A stretch of DNA of 64,000 bases from Brevundimonas sp. Root1279 (GTDB lineage: Bacteria; Pseudomonadota; Alphaproteobacteria; Caulobacterales; Caulobacteraceae), in NCBI RefSeq assembly GCF_001425945.1, contig NZ_LMEB01000001.1, positions 186,001 to 250,000 on the forward strand, given 5' to 3'. The notes beneath the pieces were generated by a model, which did not search any database, was not told the DNA's origin, and saw only the letters and a list, made by a program, of their open reading frames with translations. The first letter of the stretch is position 1. Every line of letters begins with the position of its first letter. Below, piece after piece: positions 25,334 to 36,551 of this stretch. The position numbers were made by a program, and so were the translations under genes.

Positions 25334-25752
25334 GCGGCCGTCCGCCGACCCGGCTGAAAGCGCCGAAGGTCGCGCGGACCGTTCGTCCCTGGCGTCAGGC
25401 ACTCGGCGCCGTCGCCCATCGCGCCGGCCACCGCTCGGAATGGCTGGCCGCCGCGCTGCTGATGCTGCGCGGCTACCAGATTCTCGGCTTCCGGTTGAAG
25501 ACCCGGTCCGGCGAGATCGACATCCTGGCTCGCCGCGGCAAGGTACTGGCCGTCGTAGAGGTCAAGAGTCGCGCGACCCTGGATCAGGCCCTGACCTGCC
25601 TGACGACCAAACAGTACGAGCGTCTGTTGTCGGCGGGTCGCTCACTGTTGCGCCAAAGACCCAGCTTGGCCGGACATGTGCTGAGAATTGATATGGTGGC
25701 GCTGGCCCCCGGACGGGTTCCGCGCCATCGTCGCGGCGTTGTTCCTGGTTAG
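25330..25752 (+). CDS. UPF0102 (YraN) family endonuclease-like protein
   Basis: 140 residues from the GTG at 25330, with a basic N-terminal extension of about 25 residues. The core is the nuclease-like fold of UPF0102: AAALLMLRGYQILGFRLKT, then SGEIDILARRGKVLAVVEVKSR (putative Glu/Asp/Glu-Val-Lys metal site) and the tail LRIDMVALAPGRVPRHRRGV. The exact substrate is unestablished; related proteins are thought to process DNA or Holliday junctions. It overlaps rsmI by four bases. Confidence 0.9.
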   Translation: MSGRPPTRLKAPKVARTVRPWRQALGAVAHRAGHRSEWLAAALLMLRGYQILGFRLKTRSGEIDILARRGKVLAVVEVKSRATLDQALTCLTTKQYERLLSAGRSLLRQRPSLAGHVLRIDMVALAPGRVPRHRRGVVPG

Positions 25753-25765
25753 AGGGGATGCGCGG

Positions 25766-26581
25766 GTGACGCGCGACGAAGCCGAGTTTCTGCTGACGGA
25801 GGCCGGGAGGGCCGACGACGACGACTTCCCTCTGTTGGAAGCCGCGCTCGCCTGCGCCATCCACGACTATCCGTTCCGCGATCCGGAACCGGTCCGGACC
25901 CTGGCTCGCAACGCCGCCGAGCGGCTCAGCGAGCGGATCGGCAGCGAGAGCCCCGACGACGCCCTGGCCGAGACCATGGCCAGCGACCTCCGCCTCAACG
26001 GCGACCTGCTCAACTACGACCACCCGGGCAACACCGACATCATCGACGTGGCCGAGCGTCGTCGCGGCCTGTCGGCGGCCCTGTCGGTCTTCTACCTCGA
26101 CGCGGCCCGTCGAGCCGGGATCAAGGCCCAAGGCGTCGACTTCCCCGGCCACTTCCTGCTCCGCGTCGAGACCCCCGAGGGGCCGGTGGCGCTGGATCCC
26201 TTCAGCCAGGGCCGACTGGTCCTGCCGTCGGAGCTGACTCGCCGCGCCCTGCGCGCCGGCCTGACGCCGCATGTCGCCGACCGGCTCGACGTGCTGATGG
26301 CCCCGGTGAGCGACCGCCAGGCCCTGATCCGGCTCCAGAACGTGCTGTTCAGCCGCGCCATCAAGGCGCAGGACTTCGAGGGCGCCGAGCGCTCGGCCCT
26401 GCGCCGGGCCCTGCTCGACCCCGAGGATCACCGCCCGTGGCTCGACGTCGCCGCCGCGCGCGAGAAGCAGGGGGCCCTGACCGGCGCCCTGGAAGCCCTG
26501 TCCCGCGCCCGCACCCTGGACGACCCGTCCGAGGTCCACCGCAAGATCTCGGTCGACCGGGTGCGGTTGCTGCTGAACTAG
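25766..26581 (+). CDS. SirB1 family (transglutaminase-like/TPR) protein
   Basis: 271 residues from the GTG at 25766, which has AGAGGGGA 8 bases upstream. The N-terminal part matches the SirB1 transglutaminase-like domain: DLRLNGDLLNYDHPGNTDII and GLSAALSVFYLDAARRAGIKAQGVDFPGHFLLRV. The family cysteine position appears to be serine/alanine (GLSAALS), so protease activity is doubtful. The C-terminal third (ERSALRRALLDPEDHRPWLD, ALTGALEALSRARTLD) is TPR-like. It may act as a scaffold or enzyme remnant. It starts 13 bases after yraN. Confidence 0.85.
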   Translation: MTRDEAEFLLTEAGRADDDDFPLLEAALACAIHDYPFRDPEPVRTLARNAAERLSERIGSESPDDALAETMASDLRLNGDLLNYDHPGNTDIIDVAERRRGLSAALSVFYLDAARRAGIKAQGVDFPGHFLLRVETPEGPVALDPFSQGRLVLPSELTRRALRAGLTPHVADRLDVLMAPVSDRQALIRLQNVLFSRAIKAQDFEGAERSALRRALLDPEDHRPWLDVAAAREKQGALTGALEALSRARTLDDPSEVHRKISVDRVRLLLN

Positions 26582-26614
26582 CGGCGCTCGACAAGCCGGG
26601 GTCTGAGCCCGGCC

Positions 26615-26724
26615 AGTGATCAGCGGTTCGTGATTAGTGGCTGCTGGGTCGTCGACGGGGGCGGCTCGGGGCCGGCGGCGTCCGCCCCTGCCGGCCAACC
26701 ACTAATCACTAACCACTCATCACT
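26615..26724. repeat. Heptamer-armed intergenic hairpin, AGTGRYT subtype (clearest copy)
   Basis: The left arm, 26615-26642, is exactly four heptamers (AGTGATC, AGCGGTT, CGTGATT, AGTGGCT). The right arm, 26697-26724, is four heptamers (AACCACT, AATCACT, AACCACT, CATCACT) that pair with them. The 54-base GC-rich loop is unrelated to the loops of the other copies. It lies between the SirB1-like gene and gshB, both on the plus strand. Confidence 0.88.
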
Positions 26725-26803
26725 GTCCCGGCGCCGGCCCCCGAGGGTTGCGCTCCGTCGCCCCGGCGCCCATTAGCCAAGCTGCCCTAACCGGAGACAG
26801 CCG

Positions 26804-27748
26804 ATGCTCAGAGTCGCGATCCAGATGGACCCCATCGAGGCGGTCAATATCGAGTCCGACACCACCTGGCTGCAGGCGATGGAGGCCCAGAACCGCGGCT
26901 ATCCGGTCTGGGTCTACGACTTCCGCACCCTGGCTCTGGAGGACGGCCGCCTCTACTGCCGCGCCCGCCCGGTGACCCTGCGCCAGACCGCGGGCGACCA
27001 CGTCACGGCCGGCGACGAGGTGAAGCTGGATCTGGCCTCGGACGTCGACGTCATCCTGATGCGCCAGGACCCACCCTTCGACATGGCCTATGTCACGGCC
27101 ACCTATCTGCTGGAGACGGTGCACCCGCACACCTTGGTGGTGAACGACCCGTCCGAGGTGCGCTCCGCGCCCGAGAAGCTCCTGGTCACCCGCTTCCCCG
27201 GCCTGACCCCGCCGACCCTGATCAGCTCGGACCCGGTCGCCCTCTCTGACTTCCATGCCCGCCACGGCGACGTGGTGCTCAAGCCTCTGCACGGCGCCGC
27301 CGGCTCGGGCGTGGTCCGGCTCAAGGCCGGCGACCCCAACCTCGAAGCCCTGGTCGAAATCCACGCGGTGGGAAGCCGCGATCCGCTGGTGATCCAGAAA
27401 TTCATCCCGGCGGTGGAGAAGGGCGACAAGCGGATCATCCTGATCGAGGGCGAGCCGGTCGGGGCCATCAACCGCATCCCGCCGTCAGGCCAGGTGCGCT
27501 CCAACCTGCGCGTGGGCGGCACCGCCGCGCCGGTCGAGCTGACCCCGCGCGACAAGGAGATCTGCGCCGCCATCGGCCCGACCCTGCGCGACAAGGGGCT
27601 GCTGTTCGTCGGCATCGACGTGATCGGCGACTATCTGACCGAGATCAACGTCACCTCGCCCACGGGCGCCCAGCAACTGAAGCGCTTCACCGGCGTCGAC
27701 GCCGCGGCTCTGATGTGGGACGCCATTGAACGGCGTCGCTCCGCATAA
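26804..27748 (+). CDS. gshB: Glutathione synthetase
   Basis: 314 residues, the bacterial GshB length (316 in E. coli). It joins gamma-glutamylcysteine and glycine with ATP. Family strings: [20 protein letters not shown] at the start, [49 protein letters not shown] (ATP-grasp loop), [16 protein letters not shown] and the C-terminal [20 protein letters not shown] (Mg-binding Asp/Glu/Asn). The start is the ATG at 26804, preceded by GGAGACAGCCG. Confidence 0.97.
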   Translation: MLRVAIQMDPIEAVNIESDTTWLQAMEAQNRGYPVWVYDFRTLALEDGRLYCRARPVTLRQTAGDHVTAGDEVKLDLASDVDVILMRQDPPFDMAYVTATYLLETVHPHTLVVNDPSEVRSAPEKLLVTRFPGLTPPTLISSDPVALSDFHARHGDVVLKPLHGAAGSGVVRLKAGDPNLEALVEIHAVGSRDPLVIQKFIPAVEKGDKRIILIEGEPVGAINRIPPSGQVRSNLRVGGTAAPVELTPRDKEICAAIGPTLRDKGLLFVGIDVIGDYLTEINVTSPTGAQQLKRFTGVDAAALMWDAIERRRSA

Positions 27749-27810
27749 CGTTGCTATTGCAAAGCTGATTAGTTCGTGTTTCGTTCTCTCTGGGTTGCCG
27801 GGAGGACGGA

Positions 27811-29403
27811 ATGGCGGCGCGGGTGCTGACGGTCGCCTTCGACGGGGTCGAGGCGCGGCGGGTGGACGTCGAGGTGCAGCTTGTCGGCAATGAGGGGACC
27901 CAGCTGGTCTTCGCCATCGTCGGCCTGCCGGACAAGGCTGTGGCGGAGAGCCGCGAGCGGGTCCGCGGGGCCTTCGCCGGCATCGGCCTGGCCCTGCCCA
28001 ACAAGCGGATCATCGCCAATCTGGCGCCCGCCGACCTGCCCAAGGAGGGCAACCATTTCGACCTGCCGATCGCCCTGGCCCTGATGGCGGCCATGGGGGT
28101 GATCGCCCCCGACGCTCTCGACGGATGGGCCGCCATCGGCGAGCTCGGGCTCGATGGCCAGATCGCTCCGGTGGGCGGGGCCCTGCCGGCGGCGGTGGCC
28201 GCGAGCGCCCTCGGCCTGGGCCTGATCTGTCCCGAAGCCAATGGGCCCGAGGCGGCCTGGGCCGGCGACGTGCGGGTCCTGGCCCCGCGCTCGCTGATCG
28301 GCCTGGTCAATCATTTCAACGGCAGCCAGGTGCTGCGCCCCCCCGAGCCGGGGCCGGTGCGGATGGGGCCGCCGGTCCCCGACCTGCGCGAGGTGAAGGG
28401 GCAGGAGAGCGCCAAGCGGGCGCTGGAGATCGCCGCCGCCGGCGGCCACAACCTCTTGTTCGTCGGCCCGCCCGGCTCGGGCAAGTCGATGATGGCCGCG
28501 CGCCTGCCCGGCCTCCTGCCCCCGCTGACGCCGCAGGAGTTGCTTGAGACCTCCATGGTCTGGTCGGTGGCCGGTCTGATCGACCGGGGCGCCCTGACCC
28601 GGGCGCGGCCGTTCCGCAGCCCGCACCACTCGGCCTCGATGGCGGCGCTGACCGGCGGCGGCATCAAGGCCAAGCCCGGCGAGGCCTCGCTGGCCCACAA
28701 CGGCGTCCTCTTCCTCGACGAATTGCCCGAGTATTCGGCCCAGGCCCTGGACAGCCTGCGCGCCCCTTTGGAGACCGGCGAGATCGTCGTCGCCCGCGCC
28801 AACGCCCACGTCCGCTATCCCGCCCGCTTCCAGTTGGTGGCGGCTATGAACCCCTGCCGCTGCGGCCTCGGCGGGGGCGGCAAGGGGGCCTGCGGCAAGG
28901 CCCCGCGCTGCCAACGCGACTATCAGAACCGCATCTCCGGCCCGATGTTCGACCGCATCGACCTGACCGTCGAGACGCCGCCGGTGACCGCCGCCGACAT
29001 GGCCCTGCCGGCGCCCTCGGAGGGCACGGCCGAAGCCGCCGCCCGCGTCGCCGCCGCCCGCGCCCTGCATGAGGACCGTCTGCGCGCCGTCGGGCTCGAA
29101 GGGGAGGATGCCCGGGCGCAGGGGGTCAACGCCCGGCTGTCGGGCGAGCTGCTGGACCGCTTCACCACCCCCGACGAGAAAGGCCGCGCCCTGCTGATGC
29201 GGGCGGGGGAGGCCGGCGGCCTGACCGCGCGCGGCTGGACGCGGACCCTGCGTCTGGCCCGCACCATCGCCGACCTCGACGGCGTCGACGGCGTGCTGCG
29301 GCGGCACATCGCCGAGGCCCTGGTGTATCGCCGCGCCGCCCTGGACGCCCAGGCCGACTTCGACCGCCAGACCGCGCGGCGGGACGGCGTCGCGGCCTTC
29401 TGA
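27811..29403 (+). CDS. comM: ComM/YifB family Mg-chelatase-like AAA+ ATPase
   Basis: 530 residues. The N-terminal Lon-protease-like domain has QLVFAIVGLPDKAVAESRER and FDLPIALALMAAMG. Walker A is GPPGSGKS at residues 219-226, Walker B is GVLFLDELPEY, and a zinc-ribbon-like insert NPCRCG...ACGKAPRCQRDY follows. The C-terminal domain ends with LARTIADLDGVDGV. In naturally competent bacteria ComM is a hexameric helicase that promotes branch migration of incoming DNA during transformation. No other competence gene is in the window. Confidence 0.92.
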   Translation: MAARVLTVAFDGVEARRVDVEVQLVGNEGTQLVFAIVGLPDKAVAESRERVRGAFAGIGLALPNKRIIANLAPADLPKEGNHFDLPIALALMAAMGVIAPDALDGWAAIGELGLDGQIAPVGGALPAAVAASALGLGLICPEANGPEAAWAGDVRVLAPRSLIGLVNHFNGSQVLRPPEPGPVRMGPPVPDLREVKGQESAKRALEIAAAGGHNLLFVGPPGSGKSMMAARLPGLLPPLTPQELLETSMVWSVAGLIDRGALTRARPFRSPHHSASMAALTGGGIKAKPGEASLAHNGVLFLDELPEYSAQALDSLRAPLETGEIVVARANAHVRYPARFQLVAAMNPCRCGLGGGGKGACGKAPRCQRDYQNRISGPMFDRIDLTVETPPVTAADMALPAPSEGTAEAAARVAAARALHEDRLRAVGLEGEDARAQGVNARLSGELLDRFTTPDEKGRALLMRAGEAGGLTARGWTRTLRLARTIADLDGVDGVLRRHIAEALVYRRAALDAQADFDRQTARRDGVAAF

Positions 29404-29474
29404 TCGGGGCTTACCGATTTGTCATGGGCGGCGGGACCGGCATCGGGGTTAGCGTGAGCGCGGAGGACCTCGCC

Positions 29475-30728
29475 ATGCTGTCGCCCGCGCCGCTCCGCTC
29501 CGCCTTGCTCCTCGGAGCCTGCCTTTTCGCCGCTGCTCCGGCCTGGGCCCAATCGCCCGGCTTCCGGCTGCAAGACGTCACCGACACCCATCTGCCTGAG
29601 ACGACGCTGCGCAACAGCATGGACGTCGGCGTCGCCGACCTCGAAGGCGACGGCGATCTCGACCTCGTCATCCCGCAGGAGTTTCGCCTCAACAAGCTGC
29701 TGCTCAACCAGGGCGGCGGCCGCTTCGTCGACGCCTCGGACCGCGTCCCGCCGCTGACCGTCGAGGAGCTGGCTGGCGGCCCGCCGCAGCTCCAGTTCCC
29801 CGGCGCGGGCCACGACAGCGAGGACGTCTCGATCGCCGACTTCGACGGCGACGGCGTGCTCGACCTCATCATCGTCGCTGAGGACGACGTGAAATTCGGG
29901 CGCACCAACGTCCACGAATACTACCGGGGCGAAGGCGGCGGGACCTTTGCGCGCATCTTCGGTCCGCCCCTGCCGGACATCGAGGCCGACGCCGTCGCCC
30001 ATGCCGACATCGACGGCGACGGCGATCTCGACCTGATCCTCGCCGGCGCGGGCCAGGATCGAATTCTCATCAACGACCGCGGCCTGTTCACGGACGACAC
30101 CGCCGCCCGCGCCCCGGCCGAGGACCGCGTCACCCAGGACGCCGAGTTCGCCGACCTCGACGGCGACGGCGATGTCGATGTGGTGCTGGGTCAGGAAGGC
30201 GGCCATGCGCTCTGGATCAACGACGGGCGCGGCCGTTTCGTCGAGGCCTCGGCCCGGCTGCCCGATGCCGGCAATGTCGAGGCCCGCAAGGTCACCCCTG
30301 CCGACGTCGACGGCGACGGCGACCTCGACCTCTATTTCAGTCACGTCGGCTGGCAGGAGCGCGCGCCCCAGGATCAGCTGCTGATCAACGACGGGACGGG
30401 CCGGTTCACCGACGAGACCGCCGCCCGCATCCCGGCTGAGACCGGGACGACCCTCGTCGCCCGTTTCGGCGACCTGGACGGCGACGGCGATCTCGACCTG
30501 GTGCGCGGCGAGCATGGGCCGCTGACGGTCTGGCTCAACGACGGGCAGGGGCGGTTCACGGACGTATCCGACGCAGTGATGAGCGAGCGCGCCGCGGGGC
30601 CCAACATCGCCCTGGCCCTGGCCGACTTCGACGGCGACGGCCGGCTCGACCTCTACGTCGGCCAACTCAAGGCCGGGCGACCGGACGAGAGCATCCGCGA
30701 TCGACTCTTCCTTAACCGACCCGGTTGA
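29475..30728 (+). CDS. Secreted FG-GAP/VCBS repeat protein
   Basis: 417 residues from ATG 29475, with GGAGG 8 bases upstream. A signal peptide ends near AWAQ (residue 24). About seven repeats carry calcium-loop sequences of DxDGDGxLD form (EGDGDLDLVI, DGDGVLDLII, DGDGDLDLIL, DGDGDVDVVL, DGDGDLDLYF, DGDGDLDLVR, DGDGRLDLYV), a seven-bladed beta-propeller like the integrin alpha head. It is probably periplasmic or outer-membrane bound and calcium-dependent. The ligand is unknown. It lies 51 bases upstream of the hybrid kinase gene, perhaps co-transcribed. Confidence 0.85.
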   Translation: MLSPAPLRSALLLGACLFAAAPAWAQSPGFRLQDVTDTHLPETTLRNSMDVGVADLEGDGDLDLVIPQEFRLNKLLLNQGGGRFVDASDRVPPLTVEELAGGPPQLQFPGAGHDSEDVSIADFDGDGVLDLIIVAEDDVKFGRTNVHEYYRGEGGGTFARIFGPPLPDIEADAVAHADIDGDGDLDLILAGAGQDRILINDRGLFTDDTAARAPAEDRVTQDAEFADLDGDGDVDVVLGQEGGHALWINDGRGRFVEASARLPDAGNVEARKVTPADVDGDGDLDLYFSHVGWQERAPQDQLLINDGTGRFTDETAARIPAETGTTLVARFGDLDGDGDLDLVRGEHGPLTVWLNDGQGRFTDVSDAVMSERAAGPNIALALADFDGDGRLDLYVGQLKAGRPDESIRDRLFLNRPG

Positions 30729-30779
30729 ACCGCCTTTAAACCTTTTCGATGGATGGTCGCCGTTCCAGAGGGGCGTGCG

Positions 30780-32327
30780 ATGTCGAAGAAATCGAAGACC
30801 ATTCCGGAAAATCCGCAGACGGACGGCCCGCCGCCCGAGGGCGCCGAACAGCAGTTCCTGCGCCTGATGAGCCATGAGATGCGCACGCCGCTGAACGGCG
30901 TCATCGGCATGCTCGGCCTGCTGTCCCGCACCCGCCTCGACGGCGCCCAGCGCGCCTATATCGACGCCGCCCGTTCTTCCGCTGAACACATGCTCGGCCT
31001 GGTCAACGACCTGCTGGACTACGCCCGTCTCGGTGCCGATCGGCTGGAGTTCGACTCCGCCCCGGTCGACCTGGAGGCCCTGGTCCGCGGCGTCGCCGAA
31101 CTGCTCAGCCCGAAGGCCCACGAGCGTGGTCTTGAGATCGCCTGGTCGGTGGCTCCCAACGCCGTCGACGTTATGGCCGACGAGGGTCGCCTGCGTCAGG
31201 TGCTGTTCAACCTGGCCGGCAACGCCGTGAAATTCACCGACGAGGGCGGGGTCCGCATCACGGTCGAGCGCTGCGGCGGCTCGGCCAAGGCGCCCAAGCT
31301 GGCCTTCATCGTCGACGACACCGGCCCGGGCGTGCCCGTCGAGGCGCGCAGCCGCATTTTCGAGGAGTTCGGCCACGTCGACGCCTCGGACGCCAGCCGC
31401 TTCGGCGGCGCGGGTCTGGGTCTGGCTGTGGTGCGCAAGCTGGCCGTCGCCATGGGCGGGACCGTCACCGTCGCCGACCGCCCAGGCGGCCCCGGCGCCC
31501 GCTTCCGTTTCGAGGCGGTCTTCCCGGCCGTCTCCGGCGCCGCCGACCGCGGTCGACCGCTGGAGGGCCAGTCGGTCGCCATCGTCACACGCGACGAGTT
31601 CGTCCGCACCGCCGCCGAGGCCCAGATCGAGGCCTCGGGCGGCGCCGTCGACTCCAAGGCGTCCGTGGTCCTGATCGACCACGCCGCCCGCCCCAGCGGC
31701 TACGGCCTGGCCCCGCGCCCGAACGACGCCCGCGCCATCGTGTTGCTCAAGCCGTGCGAGCGCGACCTGATCGCCCGCTACCGCGGCTCGGGCTTCCACG
31801 GCTATCTGATCAAGCCGCTGCGCCGCGCTTCCCTGGCCGAGCGCGTGCTCGCCGCCGCCGGCTCGCGCCAGACCATCCAGCCCGGCTCGCCGCCTGCGCC
31901 CCTGCCCGACGACGACCGCGTCGCCATGACCCGTTTCTCCGGCATCCGCGTCCTGCTGGTCGAGGACAATCCGGTCGGCGCCCTGCTGGCCTCGACCCTG
32001 CTCAAGCGCGAGGGCTGCGCCGTCGAGACCGCCGCCAGCGGCTATGAGGCGCTCGACGCCTTGAAGCGGGCGCGCTACGACCTCGTCTTCATGGACATGC
32101 GGATGCCCGGCATGGACGGCCCCAGCGCCGCCCGCGCCATCCGCGCCCGCGGCGACGAAACCCCGATCGTCGCCCTCACCGCCAACGCCTTCGCCGAGGA
32201 CCGTCGCGCCTGCCTCGAGGCCGGCATGGACGACCATCTGGTCAAGCCGCTGGAGCTGGACGCCCTGCGTTCGGCGCTCGCCCGCTGGACGAACCGCGCC
32301 GAGCGCGCCAAGGTCGCCGTCGCATAA
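30780..32327 (+). CDS. shkA: ShkA-like hybrid histidine kinase (HisKA-HATPase-pseudoREC-REC)
   Basis: 515 residues from ATG 30780, with no sensor or membrane segment. The phosphorylated histidine is His32 (LMSHEMRTPLNG). ATPase boxes: N box NLAGNAVKF (residues 144-152), G1 DDTGPG (179-184), G2 GGAGLGL (209-215). Residues about 263-360 form a receiver-like domain without the acceptor Asp, and the C-terminal receiver has Asp439 (VFMDMRMPGMDG) and Lys489. The linker holds DDR at 378-380. This layout matches Caulobacter ShkA, which c-di-GMP activates by binding the pseudo-receiver and freeing REC2, leading via ShpA to TacA and stalk genes. Arg328 and Tyr342 have the spacing I recall for the c-di-GMP contacts. 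Orthology is inferred. Confidence 0.82.
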   Translation: MSKKSKTIPENPQTDGPPPEGAEQQFLRLMSHEMRTPLNGVIGMLGLLSRTRLDGAQRAYIDAARSSAEHMLGLVNDLLDYARLGADRLEFDSAPVDLEALVRGVAELLSPKAHERGLEIAWSVAPNAVDVMADEGRLRQVLFNLAGNAVKFTDEGGVRITVERCGGSAKAPKLAFIVDDTGPGVPVEARSRIFEEFGHVDASDASRFGGAGLGLAVVRKLAVAMGGTVTVADRPGGPGARFRFEAVFPAVSGAADRGRPLEGQSVAIVTRDEFVRTAAEAQIEASGGAVDSKASVVLIDHAARPSGYGLAPRPNDARAIVLLKPCERDLIARYRGSGFHGYLIKPLRRASLAERVLAAAGSRQTIQPGSPPAPLPDDDRVAMTRFSGIRVLLVEDNPVGALLASTLLKREGCAVETAASGYEALDALKRARYDLVFMDMRMPGMDGPSAARAIRARGDETPIVALTANAFAEDRRACLEAGMDDHLVKPLELDALRSALARWTNRAERAKVAVA

Positions 32328-32365
32328 AAGGGCGCCTCGGGGGCGTCGCCCCTGAGGATCGCCAC

Positions 32366-34045
32366 ATGACCGAGACGACGACGCCGGCCTCGGAGGTCGC
32401 CGCCCTGCAGACTCAACCCAAGGGGCTGGGCGTCCTGAAGGCCGCGTTCCGCGAGCGCCGCACCCTGGCCATGCTTCTGCTCGGCTTCTCGGCCGGCCTG
32501 CCGTTCGCCATGCTGATCGGAACGCTGAACGCCTGGCTGACCGAGGAGAAGATCCCGGTCGCCACCATCGGCATCCTCAGCTGGATCGGCCTGTTCGGCG
32601 CCTTCCGCTTCCTCTGGTCGCCCGCGGTCAGCTGGACCCCGCCGCTTATCGGCAAGCGCCTGGGCCGCCGGCGCAGCTGGCTGCTCGTGCTGCAGGTCGT
32701 CATCGCCGCCGCCCTGGGCCTGGTCGCGCTGTCGCATCCCGGCGCCGGGGTTCTGGGACCGCTGGCCATGGGGGCGGCGCTCGGCGCCTTCGCCTTCGCC
32801 ACCCAGGACATCGTCATCGACGCCTGGCGGATCGAGGTGGCCGACGAGACCCTTCCCATCGACCTGCTGTCGACCATCTATCAGCTGGGCTACCGCACCG
32901 CCGCCCTGGCCGGCGGCGCCGGCGCCCTGCTCCTGGCCGCCGCGATCGGTTGGCCCGGCGTTTTCCTGACCGCCGCGATCCTGATGGGACTCGGCGTCCT
33001 CGGCACCCTGATCGCGCCCGAACCGGCGCCGAGCTCGCAGGCGGCTGTGGCGAAGCAGCGTCGCGGCTCCCCCAGCCTGCGCCTGGCCGTCCTTGTGGCC
33101 ACCCTCGCGGCCTGGGCCTGGGCGGCGTGGATGCTGGTCCGCTTCATGGTCACGGCCCTGACCACTTCGCCCGCCCCGAGCGCGGGGGACTTTACGACCG
33201 CCTGGGGCCCCTGGATCGTCGCGGCGACCGTCCTTCTGCCCGCGGCGCTGGCCGGCCTGATCGTGTGGAAGGGCCGCGTCGCGACCGAGGCCGAGGCCTC
33301 CGCAACGCCCAAGCTGGCGGACACCTTCTACGACGCCATCCTGGCCCCGCTGGTCGAGTTGATGGGTCGCCTCGGATGGGGAGCAGTGATCGTTCTTGGC
33401 CTGATCCTGACCTACCGCATCACCGACGGCGTCTGGGGCCCGTTCGCCTTCCCCTTCTACATGGGCGACGCCGGCGGCGCGCTGGGCCACACCAAGGCCG
33501 AGGTGGCTCTGGCCTCCAAGACCTTCGGCGTGGTCATGACCATCGTCGGCATCGCGCTGGGCGGCTGGGCGCTGCTGGCCATCGGCCGGATGTGGAGCCT
33601 CCTGATCGGCGCCATCCTGTCCGCCGCGACCAATCTTCTGATGATGGATCTGGCGCTCGGCGCGCCGGTGATCAGCCCCTTCATGCAGACGACGGGCCTC
33701 TACGACCTGTTCGGCGCCTTCCACATCGGCGAGCCGCTGGCCCGGCTGATGCTGGCCATCGCGGGCGAGAACATCGCCGGCGGGTTCGCGGGCGCCGCCT
33801 TCGTCGCCTATCTGTCGGCTCTCGCGAACCGGACGTTCGGCGCAGTCCAGTTCGCGGTCTTCATCTCGCTGGCGCTTCTAATCGGCACCCTGGGACGGGC
33901 GCCGCTGGGCGAGCTGGTCGACGCCCAGGGCTATGCGCCGATGTTCGCCATCGCCGCCTGGCTGGGCCTGCTGGCCGTGGTCTTCTGCATCGCCGAGTGG
34001 GTGCGGCTGACCTTCGAGCGGCGAAAGCTCGCCAAGGCGAGCTGA
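32366..34045 (+). CDS. ampG: AmpG family muropeptide MFS permease
   Basis: 559 residues with about 12-14 hydrophobic segments. The N-terminal signature LLLGFSAGLPFAMLIGTLNA, then IGILSWIGLFGAFRFLWSPA and FAFATQDIVIDAWRIE, is characteristic of AmpG, the inner-membrane importer of GlcNAc-anhydroMurNAc peptides for cell-wall recycling. A long loop around residues 225-320 and tail residues make it longer than E. coli AmpG (491). The AmgK-like gene at the left edge would act later in the same recycling route. It starts 38 bases after the kinase gene. Confidence 0.9.
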   Translation: MTETTTPASEVAALQTQPKGLGVLKAAFRERRTLAMLLLGFSAGLPFAMLIGTLNAWLTEEKIPVATIGILSWIGLFGAFRFLWSPAVSWTPPLIGKRLGRRRSWLLVLQVVIAAALGLVALSHPGAGVLGPLAMGAALGAFAFATQDIVIDAWRIEVADETLPIDLLSTIYQLGYRTAALAGGAGALLLAAAIGWPGVFLTAAILMGLGVLGTLIAPEPAPSSQAAVAKQRRGSPSLRLAVLVATLAAWAWAAWMLVRFMVTALTTSPAPSAGDFTTAWGPWIVAATVLLPAALAGLIVWKGRVATEAEASATPKLADTFYDAILAPLVELMGRLGWGAVIVLGLILTYRITDGVWGPFAFPFYMGDAGGALGHTKAEVALASKTFGVVMTIVGIALGGWALLAIGRMWSLLIGAILSAATNLLMMDLALGAPVISPFMQTTGLYDLFGAFHIGEPLARLMLAIAGENIAGGFAGAAFVAYLSALANRTFGAVQFAVFISLALLIGTLGRAPLGELVDAQGYAPMFAIAAWLGLLAVVFCIAEWVRLTFERRKLAKAS

Positions 34046-34067
34046 GGGACCAGGGGCCCTAGTCCCT
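34045..34067. terminator. Short inverted repeat between convergent ampG and malic enzyme genes
   Basis: AGGGACCAGGG (34045-34055) pairs with CCCTAGTCCCT (34057-34067) with one G-T wobble, followed by TCGTCCCTT. It overlaps the last base of the ampG stop and lies 11 bases from the malic enzyme stop, so it probably ends both transcripts. The CTAG-containing, 7-base-like spacing resembles the larger CTAGGTT hairpin at 51764. Confidence 0.55.
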
Positions 34068-34077
34068 CGTCCCTTCC

Positions 34078-36357
<2,280 letters not shown>

Positions 36358-36551
36358 GGCTCTGGGCGTCTTCTGAAGAATGGCTTTGTTCCTAGAGCGG
36401 GGGAGGGAAGGGGACAACCGCTGACGCCAGGGAAGGCCAGAAGGACACAATGCCGCCGTGCAACGTCCTGTCGCGGGCGAGTCTGATTGCCACGCTCGAT
36501 TGCGACTGTTACTGCGACGCGCTCTCAACACTGCCGCCAAGGCTGACGCCC

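Noticed and set aside
26615..26724. Tandem heptamers considered as a CRISPR array
   Set aside because: Repeat units are 7 bases with no spacers, arms are inverted to each other and no cas genes are present.
28923..32237. A 1104-codon open frame on the minus strand opposite comM, the FG-GAP gene and the hybrid kinase
   Set aside because: It is a shadow of GC-rich plus-strand genes: no recognisable domains, low-complexity Gly/Ala/Arg composition and no promoter or ribosome site. The same holds for the long minus-strand frame at 3577-5904.
36501..36518. Direct repeat TGCGAC-N6-TGCGAC upstream of the TonB receptor, considered as a Fur or RirA site
   Set aside because: It does not match a Fur palindrome and is too short to call without other copies.
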